From the NCBI GenBank assembly GCA_021772635.1, contig JAJFLP010000101.1, positions 62,001 to 126,000 on the forward strand: a stretch of DNA of 64,000 bases, read 5' to 3'; not shown here. Source of the stretch: Verrucomicrobiota bacterium. GTDB taxonomy: Bacteria > Verrucomicrobiota > Lentisphaeria > JABSQK01 > JAJFLO01. The text below holds more notes on this DNA, generated by a model. It searched no databases. It was given only the letters and a program-made list of their open reading frames with translations, and was not told where the DNA came from. The first letter of the stretch is position 1.

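Overview
The window is one contig piece of a Gram-negative-type bacterium with moderate GC. It has signal peptides, a lipoprotein, a two-partner-secretion exoprotein and a System II cytochrome c maturation pair. A Ser/Thr kinase fused to two WD40 propellers with a DWG motif, a long CcsA, a GSCFA protein, a multi-kilobase beta-rich surface protein and a very high density of intergenic palindromic repeats all suggest a PVC-superphylum, Poribacteria-like or similar lineage. No rRNA or marker gene is present to settle this, so the placement is inference.

Layout. 1-157: end of a Ser-Gly-Asn-Gly repeat protein with a clear terminator. 395-2131: a Bcp/PrxQ peroxiredoxin and, facing it, an exported metallo-beta-lactamase-fold hydrolase. 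2150-4990: a repeat-rich region with a CrcB/Fluc fluoride channel and two small exported hypotheticals. 4992-13039 (minus strand): a membrane protein with a TerB-like domain, the kinase-WD40 receptor and a filamentous-haemagglutinin-type exoprotein. 13548-18690 (minus): lipoprotein, resB and ccsA/resC, in that transcription order. 19486-20919: an exported YceI-like protein. 21062-23410: two type II toxin-antitoxin pairs (Phd-like antitoxin plus PIN toxin) either side of a GSCFA protein. 23420-23830: a gene-free stretch resembling group II intron domain I RNA. 23850-27623: tag glycosylase, a large FAD oxidoreductase, an NTF2-like protein and a cupin. 27878-29492: an intact IS with a 10-bp target duplication. 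29975-30648: a third VapBC pair. 31489-64000 (minus): one uninterrupted gene of more than 10,800 codons that fills half the window and runs off its right edge.

The giant protein is built almost wholly from repeats. From N to C it has alternating NTTKKE modules (about 1.2 kb per dimer), LEINT-type beta modules, an RTX calcium-binding block, a haemagglutinin-like helix region, about eleven copies of a FASP module (about 540 bp each for the long ones), seven CSPG/cadherin-like repeats alternating with a second domain type, a second haemagglutinin-like block, an F5/8C (discoidin) domain, two FN3-like domains, an Ig-like domain and a GWNLVSLP domain. A surface or secreted adhesin/matrix role is likely.

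The most unusual content lies between genes. At least six dispersed repeat families occur: (i) a palindrome with ACYGC/GCRGT arms that change in compensated pairs; (ii) roughly 280-bp cloverleaf-like elements at 4061, 13152 and (reversed, shorter) 9791; (iii) a CCCACCAGTGGG repeat that supplies the Shine-Dalgarno sequence of two genes; (iv) CATGAAG long hairpins; (v) hairpins with CACACTAAAGTG arms; (vi) GCATAATGCAGGCTAG ends, one of which forms the resB stop codon. Several run into gene starts or stops, so they are shaping the coding sequences next to them.
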